From positions 1-64,000 of the forward strand of contig NZ_JRJG01000105.1 in NCBI RefSeq assembly GCF_000759435.1: a DNA stretch of 64,000 nt. Reading direction: 5' to 3'. Source of the DNA: Hoeflea sp. BAL378 (lineage in GTDB: Bacteria > Pseudomonadota > Alphaproteobacteria > Rhizobiales > Rhizobiaceae). A program made the position numbers and the translations under genes. The notes under the pieces were generated by a model. It made no database searches. It was not told where the DNA came from and saw only the letters and a list, made by a program, of their open reading frames with translations. Shown here piece by piece: positions 1-9,601 of the stretch (position 1 is the stretch's first letter; each line of letters begins with the position of its first letter).

Positions 1-167
1 CGGGGAGAAGGTGCCGGCGAAGCCGGCGGATGAGGGGGCGCCGCGGCAGCTTCATCCGTCTCGCAACTCATGCGTCGATCGACCCCCCTCGGGGAAAAGA
101 GTGTGGACGTTCCGGCTGCGTGGTTTCTGTTGCCTGGCCCCTCCGAGATCCCGCGCCACCCTCTCCG

Positions 168-277
168 TCGTCATCCTCGCCCCCCGAGGCGAGGATCCAT
201 TCCGTGATCTTTCCCAATGGCTTGTGAGGTGGATGGATCACGGAATGGATCCTCGGCGCGGGGGCCGAGGATGACGA
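168..277. repeat. Long palindromic intergenic element, copy 1
   Basis: About 42-base arms face each other: the left begins TCGTCATCCTCG and ends in GGATCCATTCCGTGATC, and the right is nearly its reverse complement, ending GATGACGA. Each arm contains its own smaller palindrome of C-runs and G-runs around CCCCCGAGG. The loop is about 25 bases. A related element lies at 1066-1174, so this is a dispersed family and not a chance hairpin. No coding potential. Confidence 0.8.
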
Positions 278-1065
278 AACATCTGGATTCCAGCCCGAAA
301 TCCCCCCCATCCTTTTCCCCACCTTCCGCCCCCGTGCCATACTCCTTGCACTCCCGCCGCCGGATGGATCCGCGAACGTGGCGGACCGGGCGGGAGGAAG
401 CGCTCTCCGGGATCGGCCGAAACGTCCGGCCGGGACCGGGGAGAGGCGGCGGCCAGCGTGGCTCCGTCGGCGGGCTGGCTCACCCCAGGGTGAGCGGGTC
501 AAGCCGGCCACCGGGACGACCTCGCGATCCGTAGCCGCTTTCGGGCGGAGGGGCGGATTGGACAGCGGACCGGGCCTGTGGCGGAGGTCTGCCCCGTCGC
601 GCAGCGCCTGTCCGGGCGGTCTCGCCCGGATGCGCCTCGCGTCGGTGGGGAGATGCTTCGTGCCGGAAACCGCGCTCACACGCCTTGCGTCGCGGCCCTT
701 CGTCCGGGGCCGCGGCCCGGGTAACCGGACAAGCCGCGTCGGGTGGCCACCCTTGGGTGACGACCCTCAAGCGGGGCAGCAAGGCAGGCCACCGCCTGTC
801 GGACGGGGACACCGTCCGGCAAGCCTCGGGTCCGCGCGGGTGCGCGCCAGCCTTCCCGTGCATGCCGCCCCGGCATGCACACCCCATTCCTCCGAGGCGA
901 CGCCCCGCGCGGCCCTCCGGACCCTGGTTTCCTCCCACACCCCGGCGGGTTTTTCCCGCGCGGCAGGGTAGGTGGCTGCCTTTGTGTAAGTAATAAATTA
1001 CCATGGGCCGACGCCGGGTTGCCCCAACATCCTCCAGTTTCTGTCGCGGCCGCCCTCTCGATCCT

Positions 1066-1174
1066 TCGTCATCCCAGGCCCCCGAGCCTGGGATCCATTC
1101 CGTGATCTCTCCCGACAGTGAGACCATGGAAGCATCACGGAATGGATCCTCGGCTCGGGGGCCGAGGATGACGA
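1066..1174. repeat. Long palindromic intergenic element, copy 2
   Basis: Same design and length as the element at 168-277, with outer TCGTCAT/ATGACGA ends and the same GGATCCATTCCGTGAT core in both arms. The inner C-rich block differs (CCCAGGCCCCCGAGCCTGGG on the left arm) in a way that keeps that arm self-complementary, which suggests selection on the fold. Confidence 0.8.
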
Positions 1175-1249
1175 AACCGAGAAGTGCGGAGACGATTACA
1201 GCCCAATTCCAGGACGGAACCCGCGCTTTCCACGCCCCCTCCCTCTCCA

Positions 1250-1389
1250 TCGTCATCCTCGGGCTTGTCCAAGACAAGCGAAGCGACGTCGTTGCCTCCG
1301 AGGATCTACTGTCGCCCGCCCGGCAACAGGCGGTCCGGTGGACAACCCGACGGGCCGGTAGATGCTCGGGACAGGCCCGAGCATGACGA
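1250..1389. repeat. Palindromic element, divergent relative
   Basis: Arms of about 21 bases (1250-1270 and 1369-1389) match at 19 positions as inverted repeats: TCGTCATCCTCGGGCTTGTCC against the reverse complement of GGACAGGCCCGAGCATGACGA. A second, inner inverted pair lies near 1299-1310 and 1357-1368. It shares the TCGTCAT..ATGACGA termini of the other two elements but not the GGATCCATTCCG core, so it is a related subfamily. Confidence 0.65.
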
Positions 1390-1568
1390 AGGCGGCGGGC
1401 GCGCGGTGATCCCTCGATGTTCAGGGTCTTCAGCCACACACGCGGATACTCCCTCCCTCCCGTCTCCCGCCACGAGAAGCCGCCAATGCAGCCGGCAGGC
1501 GGGGCAATTGCGCCCCCGCCCCCGACGGGTGTACTCCTGCAGGTTCCCGAGCGACGAAGGAGCGCGCC

Positions 1569-1973
1569 ATGGACATCGAGGCCGACACCGTCACCGGCGG
1601 CTGCCGCTGCGGCAGGCTGCGCGTCACCGCCACCGGCGCGCCCTATAGGGTGGGCCTTTGCCATTGCCTCGACTGCCGCAAGCATCACGGCGCGCCGTTC
1701 CACGCCTCGGCCATCTTCCCGGAAGCGGCGGTCACCGTCAGCGGCGAGGCGCGCGACCTGACCGGCCGTTTCTTCTGCCCCGCCTGCGGCTCGCCGGTGT
1801 TCGGCCGCTCGGGCGATGAGGTCGAGGTCAATCTCGGCGCGCTCGACGAGCCCGGCCGCTTCACCCCCACCTACGAGCTCTGGACCATAAGGCGCGAGCC
1901 CTGGCTGCCGCCGTTCCCGGGGCTGCGAAGCTACGCGCGCAACCGCGACGGCTCCGGCCGCACCGAGCCGTAG
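1569..1973 (+). CDS. GFA-family zinc protein (CENP-V/GFA domain)
   Basis: 134 residues, the usual size for a single GFA domain. The zinc ligands are visible: CRC near residue 13, CHCLDC near residues 32-37, and CPACGSP near residues 74-80. The family includes proteins that bind glutathione and Gfa itself, proposed to speed S-hydroxymethylglutathione formation, but most members have no known substrate, so I give only the family. The start is supported by an AAGGAG ribosome site just upstream. It stands alone between the repeat-rich region and the Bcr transporter; no partner gene suggests a pathway. Confidence 0.88.
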   Translation: MDIEADTVTGGCRCGRLRVTATGAPYRVGLCHCLDCRKHHGAPFHASAIFPEAAVTVSGEARDLTGRFFCPACGSPVFGRSGDEVEVNLGALDEPGRFTPTYELWTIRREPWLPPFPGLRSYARNRDGSGRTEP

Positions 1974-2374
1974 CATCCGCGCAACAGCGGCCGGCAAAAA
2001 GCCCACCCAAGATGCGGGTTTTGCTGGGCGCGGCCGCCAGGTCGGCGTAAAGCAGGATCAGCCCACCCGATCCGGGAGCAGGATCCATGACCCATTTTCC
2101 CCGTGTCCGCTAGCTTTGGCGGAAATCCGCGGCCGAGCCACGCACGCCTGTAACGGCGGGCAAGGCCGGGCCGGTCCGGATCTCCGCCTTCGCTCCGGCA
2201 CAGTCTGAAGCAGCCCCGGTCCGGCGCCTGTCTGCCGAACCGGCCGTTCGGCCGGTGGCCCGGGCGCCCGTCCGGCTGCTGCCGAATTCTGTCAGCGAAG
2301 TCCCTTATTCCCCAGACGGCGCTTCCCCGGCCTGTCCCGGCTGCCGTCCTTTCGATGTTTCATGAGGTTGCCCA
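1974..2374. other. Intergenic gap with one perfect hairpin
   Basis: No gene seen. 2239-2256 is a perfect 8-bp inverted repeat (ACCGGCCG, TT loop, CGGCCGGT) without a following T-run, so it is not a standard terminator. The rest is GC-rich and unremarkable; the promoter of the downstream transporter gene must be here but I cannot point to it. Confidence 0.5.
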
Positions 2375-3574
2375 ATGTCTCCCTTCGTCCGTTCCGCCGT
2401 GGTGCTCGGCCTGCTCTGCGCCACCGGCCCGCTCGCCATCGACATGTATCTGCCCGCTTTGCCGCGCATCGCCGAGAGTCTCAACGGCACCATGGCCGGC
2501 GCGCAACTCACCATCACCGCCTATTTCATCGCCTACGGGCTGGCGCAGATGGTCTACGGCCCGCTCGCCGACATGGTCGGCCGCAAGCCGCCGCTGATCG
2601 CGGGCCTCGCGCTGTTCCTGGCGGGCTCCGTCGGCTGCGCGCTGGCGCCCGACATGAGCTGGCTGATCGCCGCCCGCGTTGTTCAGGCGCTCGGCGGCGC
2701 CGCGGCCATGGTGATCCCGCGCGCCATCATCCGCGACCTGCACACCGGCCCCCAGGCCACACGGCTGATGGCGCTGGTGATGCTGATCATCTCGGTCTCG
2801 CCGATGCTGGCGCCGCTCGCGGGCTCGGGCATCATCGCGCTGTCGGGCTGGCGGGCGATCTTCGCCCTGCTCGCGGTGGCGGCCGCGCTGTCGATCGCGG
2901 TCACGCTGCTCCTGCAGCCCGAGACCCTGCATGAGGAATACCGCGTGCCGGTGCGGGTATCGGCGCTGTCGCGCGGCATCCGGACGCTTCTCACCGATCC
3001 GGTGTTCATGGGGCTCACCTTCGTTGGCGGCTTCGGCATGGCGAGCTTCTTCGTCTTCCTGGCCTCGGCCTCCTTCGTCTACACCGGCCATTACGGGCTC
3101 ACGCCCACCGGTTTCAGCCTGGCCTTCGCCATCAACGCCGCGGGCTTCTTCGGCGCCTCGCAGCTCGCGGCGGGGCTGGGCGAGAAATACGGCGCCGAAC
3201 GGGTGGTCACGCTCGCGGTCACCGGCTTCCTCGGCTTCACGCTGGCTCTCCTGGCGCTGGTCTGGGGCGGCATCGAGCCGTTCCCGCTGCTGGTGGCCAT
3301 GCTGATCGGCGCCAATGCCTGCCTCGGCCTCGTCATCCCCACGGTGATGGTGATGGCGCTCGACGATCACGGCGACATCGCCGGCCTCGCCTCGTCGCTC
3401 GGCGGCATGCTGCAGATGCTCTGCGGCGGCATCCTCACCATGCTGGCGGGCCCGTTCTTCGACGGGACGCCGCTGCCGATGGTGGCGGCCATCGCGCTGT
3501 CGGCGGTGCTGGCCTTCCTCGCCATGCGCATCACCCAGTCCGCCCGCGGCCGGCGCCTCACCGCCGCCGCCTGA
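2375..3574 (+). CDS. Bcr/CflA-type MFS multidrug efflux transporter
   Basis: 399 residues with about twelve hydrophobic segments, as usual for 12-TM drug:H+ antiporters. The N-terminal helix carries the Bcr/CflA motif with Asp in a membrane segment (IDMYLPALP, residues about 22-30), followed by GPLADMVGRKPP, the MFS loop 2-3 motif (residues about 65-76). The family exports bicyclomycin, sulfonamides, chloramphenicol or small peptides; the substrate here cannot be told. Start ATG at 2375 gives a correctly placed first membrane helix. It stands alone; the terminator-like hairpin just downstream belongs mainly to the opposing aceA operon. Confidence 0.9.
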   Translation: MSPFVRSAVVLGLLCATGPLAIDMYLPALPRIAESLNGTMAGAQLTITAYFIAYGLAQMVYGPLADMVGRKPPLIAGLALFLAGSVGCALAPDMSWLIAARVVQALGGAAAMVIPRAIIRDLHTGPQATRLMALVMLIISVSPMLAPLAGSGIIALSGWRAIFALLAVAAALSIAVTLLLQPETLHEEYRVPVRVSALSRGIRTLLTDPVFMGLTFVGGFGMASFFVFLASASFVYTGHYGLTPTGFSLAFAINAAGFFGASQLAAGLGEKYGAERVVTLAVTGFLGFTLALLALVWGGIEPFPLLVAMLIGANACLGLVIPTVMVMALDDHGDIAGLASSLGGMLQMLCGGILTMLAGPFFDGTPLPMVAAIALSAVLAFLAMRITQSARGRRLTAAA

Positions 3575-3587
3575 GGGGACGGTCACG

Positions 3588-3622
3588 AAAAACCCCGCCG
3601 CGATCGATGCATCGCGGCGGGG
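3588..3622 (-). terminator. Intrinsic terminator of the aceA operon
   Basis: A 12-bp perfect stem (3593-3604 with 3611-3622, CCCCGCCGCGAT/ATCGCGGCGGGG) is followed, reading minus, by five Ts (3592-3588). It lies just past the small gene downstream of aceA. On plus there is no T-run, so any effect on the Bcr gene transcript is secondary. Confidence 0.9.
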
Positions 3623-3651
3623 CGTTCATGTCAGCCAGTGGAGGCCAGGCC

Positions 3652-3888
3652 TCAGCGGCCCTGCGTCACGATCACCGGGATCAGCAGGTCGCCCCAGTTG
3701 CCGTCGCCGCCATGGTGACGGGCGGAGCGCACCAGCTCCACCGAGACGCCGGCGTCGACGGCCTTCATCACGGAGTGGTTGAGGCGGTGCAGGTCGTTGG
3801 CGAGCATGCGGATGGCTGCCTGCTGGTCTGCATCCATCGCGGAAGATTGCTCTTCGGCGCGTTCCTTGACACGGGTCTGGGGGGGCAT
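3652..3888 (-). CDS. Small conserved-looking protein downstream of aceA
   Basis: 78 residues, mostly helical and charged (MPPQTRVKERAEEQSSAMDA at the start), with no signal peptide, membrane segment or domain that I recognise. Reasons to believe it: a GAGGAG ribosome site 7 bases before the ATG, position 75 bases behind aceA and before a strong terminator shared with it, and codon use like its neighbours. Being cotranscribed with isocitrate lyase suggests a role in, or regulation by, growth on C2 compounds, but that is only context. I do not know its function. Confidence 0.75.
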   Translation of the reverse strand: MPPQTRVKERAEEQSSAMDADQQAAIRMLANDLHRLNHSVMKAVDAGVSVELVRSARHHGGDGNWGDLLIPVIVTQGR

Positions 3889-3963
3889 GGCATTTCTCCT
3901 CTGTCGGGGTTTGTGAAGTCAGGATCGGGTCCTCGCCGGCCAGGGCCGGCGAGGGGTGTCGCG

Positions 3964-5253
<1,290 letters not shown>

Positions 5254-5331
5254 GGCGTGTCTCCGATCTGCAAGTGTCTCTGTCGGGCGAACCGGCCTGG
5301 GAGCAACATGTCCGCTTTCGATGTGACCGGG

Positions 5332-5491
5332 TTTACATTGCAGCGCACCTTGAGCCGAGAAAATTCAGCAAAACCGGCCGGAAATTCAGGTCATGCTGTC
5401 TTGTCTTTGACTGATCCAGCCTGTAAATCTGTCACAATTGTAAAAGCGCAACGGCCGGAACCAGCGGGCAGACTCTGTAAATTCCTGTAAA
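5332..5491. promoter_or_regulatory. Candidate operator cluster between aceA and scfR
   Basis: The divergent aceA/regulator gap holds four TGTAAA words on plus (5422-5427, 5439-5444, 5476-5481, 5486-5491) and one inverted copy, TTTACA at 5332-5337. They cluster within 70 bases before the regulator start. RamB/ScfR-family proteins bind the promoters of their own and glyoxylate genes, so these are reasonable binding sites. The exact site for this protein is not known to me. Confidence 0.5.
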
Positions 5492-5501
5492 GATCGGTGA
5501 C

Positions 5502-6941
5502 ATGGCAGACCAGAAAATCTTCGCCGGCCCGCGGATCCGCCGCATCCGCAACGCCAAGGGCCTGACCCAGACGGCGATGGCCGAGGCGCTCGGCATCTCG
5601 CCCTCCTATCTCAACCTGATCGAGCGCAACCAGCGGCCGCTGACGGTGCAGCTCATCCTCAAGCTCTCCGCCGTCTACAAGGTCGATGTCGAGGAGCTGC
5701 AGGGGGAGGGCGGCGGTGGCACGCTGGCGAGCCTCAAGGAGGCCTTCGCCGACCCGCTGCTCGCCGGCGAACTGCCGGGCGACCAGGAGGTGATCGAGAT
5801 CGCCGAGGCCGCGCCCAATGCCAGCGCGGCGATCCTCAAGCTTTACCGCGCCTATCGCGAGCAGGCCGAGCGCCTGTCCGATCTCTCCGCGATGCTCGCC
5901 CGCGAAGGTCATTCCACCTCGATGGCGGGGGCGAAGCTGCCGATGGACGAGGTGCGCGAGGTGCTCGAGACCCGGCCCAACCACCATCCGGCGCTGGAGG
6001 AGGAGGCCGAGGCCTTCCACGCGCTGCTCAAGCCCGGCGACGACCTGATGGGCGCGCTCAAGGCCTGGCTTCGGAGCGAGCACGGCGTCGTCGTCCGCTC
6101 GCTTCCCGTCGCCACCATGCCCAACTGGCGCCGCCGCTACGACCGCCATTCGCAGCGGCTGTTCCTGTCCGAGCGGCTGTCGCCCTTCGACCAGTTGCGC
6201 GAGGTCGCGATGGAGGCGGCGCTCATCCGCATGAATGTCGCCATCCTCGCCGGCGTCAATGCGCTCAGACTTTCGAGTGACGAGGCCCGCCGCATCGCCC
6301 GTTTCGAACTCGCCCGCTACGCGGCGCATGCGCTGATGATGCCCTATCAGGCGTTCCATGCCGCCGCCCAGCGCGCCCGCTACGATGTCGACGTGCTCAA
6401 ATCCCGCTTCGGCGTCTCCTTCGAGCAGGCCGCCAACCGCGTCACCACCCTGTGCCGGCCCAGCATGGAGGGCGTGCCCTTCTTCATGCTGGAGGTCGAT
6501 GTCGCCGGCCACCGCTTCCGCCGCGCCGGCGCGCAGGGCTTTCCGCAGCAGCGCTTCGGCGGCCATTGTCCGAAACTGTCGATCCACTCCGCCTTCTCGC
6601 AGCCGGCGCAGATCCTGGTCGACGCGGTGGAGCTGCCCGGCGGCGCCGAATTCCTCACCGTCTCGCGCACGCTCGAAGGGCCGCAGGGCGCGTTTTCCGA
6701 GCGGCCGCGCCGTACCGCCATCCTGCTCGGCTGCGACATCGGCTTCCGCGACGAGATCGTCTATGGCGCCGCGCTGCCGATGAGCACGGGCAAGACGCCG
6801 CATCCGGTCGCCATTCCGGTCGGCCCCGCCTGCCGCCTGTGCGAGCGCGCCGGCTGCCTCGCCCGCGCCGAGCCGCCGATCACCCGCCCGCTCGGGTTGG
6901 ACGAGATGGTGACCGGTCTGTCCGCCTTCGATTTTCAATAG
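5502..6941 (+). CDS. ScfR/RamB-type regulator of short-chain acyl metabolism
   Basis: 479 residues: an XRE helix-turn-helix at about 10-62 (IRRIRNAKGLTQTAMAEALG, then SPSYLNLIERNQRPL), an IrrE/ImmA-like (DUF955) middle at about 190-300, and a DUF2083-type C-terminus with a Cys cluster (CRLCERAGC near 445). The family includes corynebacterial RamB and rhizobial ScfR, which sense acyl-CoA state and control glyoxylate or propionyl-CoA genes. Divergence from aceA fits that role. Odd point: the middle domain reads RFELARYAAHAL where metallopeptidase relatives have HExxH, so it is unlikely to be a protease. Confidence 0.9.
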   Translation: MADQKIFAGPRIRRIRNAKGLTQTAMAEALGISPSYLNLIERNQRPLTVQLILKLSAVYKVDVEELQGEGGGGTLASLKEAFADPLLAGELPGDQEVIEIAEAAPNASAAILKLYRAYREQAERLSDLSAMLAREGHSTSMAGAKLPMDEVREVLETRPNHHPALEEEAEAFHALLKPGDDLMGALKAWLRSEHGVVVRSLPVATMPNWRRRYDRHSQRLFLSERLSPFDQLREVAMEAALIRMNVAILAGVNALRLSSDEARRIARFELARYAAHALMMPYQAFHAAAQRARYDVDVLKSRFGVSFEQAANRVTTLCRPSMEGVPFFMLEVDVAGHRFRRAGAQGFPQQRFGGHCPKLSIHSAFSQPAQILVDAVELPGGAEFLTVSRTLEGPQGAFSERPRRTAILLGCDIGFRDEIVYGAALPMSTGKTPHPVAIPVGPACRLCERAGCLARAEPPITRPLGLDEMVTGLSAFDFQ

Positions 6942-7175
6942 GCGCGCCGCCCATGTGGATCGGCAAGCCTGCCCGGACGACCGTGGATTGCACTGCGGCA
7001 TAAAAGCGTCCGATCGCGCATTCCCCTCTTGTGACTCCGGCAATTCCTTCATAGGGTTGGAGGTCCGTGAAGCCCGGCCAATCCGGACTCTGCTCAGGAC
7101 CGCATCAAGCAGGAGCCTGGCGCCAGACTTCGGCCCGGTTTGATTCGGGGGAACGAAAGAACGAGAGGAACAGGA

Positions 7176-8270
7176 ATGACCCTGAAAACCCGCCTATTCT
7201 CAGTGGCCGTCATGCTCGCTGCATCGACCGTCTTCACTGCCGCTCAGGAACGCGTCGTCAACGTCTACAATTGGTCCGACTATATCGATGAGTCCATTCT
7301 CGAGGACTTCACCAAGGAAACCGGCATCAAGGTCGTCTACGACGTGTTCGATTCCAACGAGGTGCTGGAAACCAAGCTTTTGGCCGGCTCCACCGGCTAC
7401 GACATCGTCGTCCCCACCGGCACCTTCCTCGCCCGCCAGATCACGGCCGGCGTGTTCCAGAAGCTCGACAAGTCCAAGCTTCCCAACCTCGCCAACATGG
7501 ATCCCGCGATCATGTCGCGGCTGGAAAAATACGATCCCGGCAACGAGCACGCGATCAACTACATGTGGGGCACCACCGGCCTCGGCATCAATGTCGACAA
7601 GGTCAAGGAACGCCTGGGCGACACCCCGCTCAATTCCTGGGACGTCGTGTTCAAGCCGGAGAACATCTCCAAGCTCGCCGATTGCGGCGTCTACATGCTC
7701 GACACCTCCGAGGAGATCATTCCCGCCGCGCTCAACTATCTCGGCCTGGATCCCGATTCCAATTCCCCCGACGACATCGCCAAGGCCGAGGAGCTGCTGC
7801 TCACCATCCGCCCGAGCGTGAAGAAGTTCCACTCGTCGGAATACATCAACGCGCTCGCCAATGGCGACATCTGCCTGGCCGTCGGCTGGTCGGGCGACAT
7901 CCTCCAGGCCCGCGATCGCGCGGCCGAAGCCAACCAGGGCGTGACCATCGAATATGTCATCCCCAAGGAAGGCGCGCTGATGTGGTTCGACAACATGGCG
8001 ATCCCGGCCGACGCCGCCCATTCGGCCGAGGCGCATGAATTCCTCAACTTCATCATGAAGCCGGAAGTCATGGCGAAAGCCTCCAACTATGTCTACTACG
8101 CCAACGGCAACCTGGCTTCCAAGCAGTTCCTCAACGAGGACGTGATCGGCGACCCCGCCATCTATCCCGACGAGGAAACCATCGGGCGGCTCTATTCCAC
8201 ATCGCCCAAGGATCAGCGCACCCAGCGCCTGATGACGCGGACCTGGACCAAGGTCGTCACCGGCCAGTGA
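7176..8270 (+). CDS. potF: Polyamine (putrescine-type) ABC transporter binding protein
   Basis: 364 residues from this ATG, which has an AGAGGAA ribosome site and is followed by a good signal peptide ending near TVFTAAQ; an upstream in-frame start at 7140 would add a hydrophilic lead and is rejected. The mature part opens VNVYNWSDYID, the PotD/PotF hallmark, with NYMWGTTGLGIN near 128-139 and VGWSGDI near 236. It collects putrescine or spermidine in the periplasm for PotGHI. A terminator-like hairpin between it and potG suggests the binding protein is made in excess. Confidence 0.93.
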   Translation: MTLKTRLFSVAVMLAASTVFTAAQERVVNVYNWSDYIDESILEDFTKETGIKVVYDVFDSNEVLETKLLAGSTGYDIVVPTGTFLARQITAGVFQKLDKSKLPNLANMDPAIMSRLEKYDPGNEHAINYMWGTTGLGINVDKVKERLGDTPLNSWDVVFKPENISKLADCGVYMLDTSEEIIPAALNYLGLDPDSNSPDDIAKAEELLLTIRPSVKKFHSSEYINALANGDICLAVGWSGDILQARDRAAEANQGVTIEYVIPKEGALMWFDNMAIPADAAHSAEAHEFLNFIMKPEVMAKASNYVYYANGNLASKQFLNEDVIGDPAIYPDEETIGRLYSTSPKDQRTQRLMTRTWTKVVTGQ

Positions 8271-8282
8271 CCCGAAGCTTCG

Positions 8283-8309
8283 CCCCCGGCCCCAAAGGCC
8301 GGGGGTTTT
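8283..8309 (+). terminator. Attenuator-type hairpin after potF
   Basis: CCCCCGGCC (8283-8291), a 5-base loop, GGCCGGGGG (8297-8305), then TTTT. It sits 13 bases behind the potF stop and 137 bases before potG. Partial termination here would raise binding-protein mRNA over the membrane components, a common arrangement in ABC operons. Confidence 0.75.
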
Positions 8310-8445
8310 CACTCCTGCGCCGCGGCGTCCTGCGGGACATGCCCGGGGTCGCCGGGGCGCCTTGAAGGAAGGCATGTCCGCCATCGGTCGGATACCGGCA
8401 TCCGGGCGCGACATGCATTGGTTTTGACCATGGGGGCAATCGATC

Positions 8446-9591
8446 ATGAAATCTCTGGGAAGCATCCGGCGCAGTTTCGAACCGTGGAATGATCCGAGCC
8501 AGCGGCCCTACATCGCCTTCGACAACATCACCAAGAAATTCGGCGATTTCACCGCGGTCAAGGACCTGACGCTGCACATCTACCAGCGCGAGTTCTTCGC
8601 GCTGCTGGGCGGCTCGGGATGCGGCAAGTCGACCCTGCTCAGGATGCTTGCCGGCTTCGAGAACCCCACCAGCGGCCAGATCCTGCTCGACGGCGAGAAT
8701 CTCGCGGGGGTGCCGCCTTACCGCCGCCCGGTCAACATGATGTTCCAGTCCTACGCACTGTTTCCGCACATGAGCGTGGAGAAGAACATTGCCTTCGGCC
8801 TCAAGCAGGATGGCATGGCCCAGTCCGAGATCGACGACCGCGTCGCCAACATGCTCAAGCTCGTCAAGATGGACCAGTTCGGCAAGCGCAAGCCGCACCA
8901 GCTCTCGGGCGGCCAGCGCCAGCGCGTGGCGCTGGCCCGCTCCATCGCCAAGCGCCCCAAGGTGCTGCTGCTCGACGAGCCGCTCGGCGCGCTCGACAAG
9001 AAGCTGCGCGAGGAAACCCAGTTCGAGCTCATGGACCTGCAGCAGGATCTGGGCCTCACCTTCGTCGTCGTCACCCACGATCAGGAAGAGGCCATGACCA
9101 TGGCCGACCGCATCGCCGTGATGGATCTGGGCCGCATCGTCCAGATCGGCACGCCCGCGGAAATCTACGAGGCGCCCAATTCGGAATTCGTCGCCAGCTT
9201 CATCGGCGACATCAACATCTTCCGCGGCGAGGTCACGACCGCCTCCGGCGGCAAGGTCGACATCGAGACCCCCGACGGCATGGTCATCCGCTCCGCCGCA
9301 GCCACCGCCGAACCGCTCAGGACCGGGCAGAAGGCCAGTTTCGCCATCCGGCCGGAGAAGCTCCGCGTCTCCCGCAGCCGGCCCGAGGGCGGCATCAACG
9401 CCGTGGCCGGCGAAGTCTGGGACATCGGCTATCTCGGCGACATGACGGTGTTCAACGTCAAGCTCAAGAGCGGCGACGTCGTCAAGGCCTCGCTGCTCAA
9501 CGCCGCCCGCACGGTTGAAGATCCCTTCAGCTATGACGACGAGATCTGGATCTCGTTCGACGCGGACAGCGGCGTCGTGCTGAGCAGTTGA
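8446..9591 (+). CDS. potG: Polyamine ABC transporter ATPase
   Basis: 381 residues. Walker A GGSGCGKST (about 55-63), Q-loop FQSYALFPHM, signature LSGGQRQRVALARS (about 150-163), Walker B LLLDEPLGALDK, H-loop VVTHDQEEA, then a C-terminal TOBE-like domain from about 250. This layout is that of PotG/PotA, cytoplasmic ATPases that drive polyamine import. The ATG at 8446 follows a GGGGG stretch by about 9 bases. potH follows 10 bases after the stop, so these are one transcript. Confidence 0.95.
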   Translation: MKSLGSIRRSFEPWNDPSQRPYIAFDNITKKFGDFTAVKDLTLHIYQREFFALLGGSGCGKSTLLRMLAGFENPTSGQILLDGENLAGVPPYRRPVNMMFQSYALFPHMSVEKNIAFGLKQDGMAQSEIDDRVANMLKLVKMDQFGKRKPHQLSGGQRQRVALARSIAKRPKVLLLDEPLGALDKKLREETQFELMDLQQDLGLTFVVVTHDQEEAMTMADRIAVMDLGRIVQIGTPAEIYEAPNSEFVASFIGDINIFRGEVTTASGGKVDIETPDGMVIRSAAATAEPLRTGQKASFAIRPEKLRVSRSRPEGGINAVAGEVWDIGYLGDMTVFNVKLKSGDVVKASLLNAARTVEDPFSYDDEIWISFDADSGVVLSS

Positions 9592-9601
9592 GGAGGATCA
9601 G

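Larger units (their letters stand above)
1..1568. other. Gene-poor region with palindromic repeats
   Basis: I find no believable gene here. Open frames exist on both strands, but they are Arg/Pro/Ser-rich, have no recognisable domain and run through the repeat elements, as expected for GC-rich non-coding DNA. The contents I can support are three long inverted repeats (168-277, 1066-1174, 1250-1389). The stretch about 480-970 looks like degenerate sequence with no identifiable relative. The first supported gene is the GFA-family gene at 1569. Confidence 0.6.

Noticed and set aside
480-2006. 508-residue open frame on minus across the gene-poor region
   Set aside because: Arg/Gly/Ala-rich with no domain; runs antisense over the GFA gene and through two repeat elements; typical of GC-rich non-coding DNA.
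2360-3586. 408-residue open frame antisense to the Bcr transporter
   Set aside because: His/Arg/Gln-rich shadow of the MFS gene, whose own frame has clear motifs.
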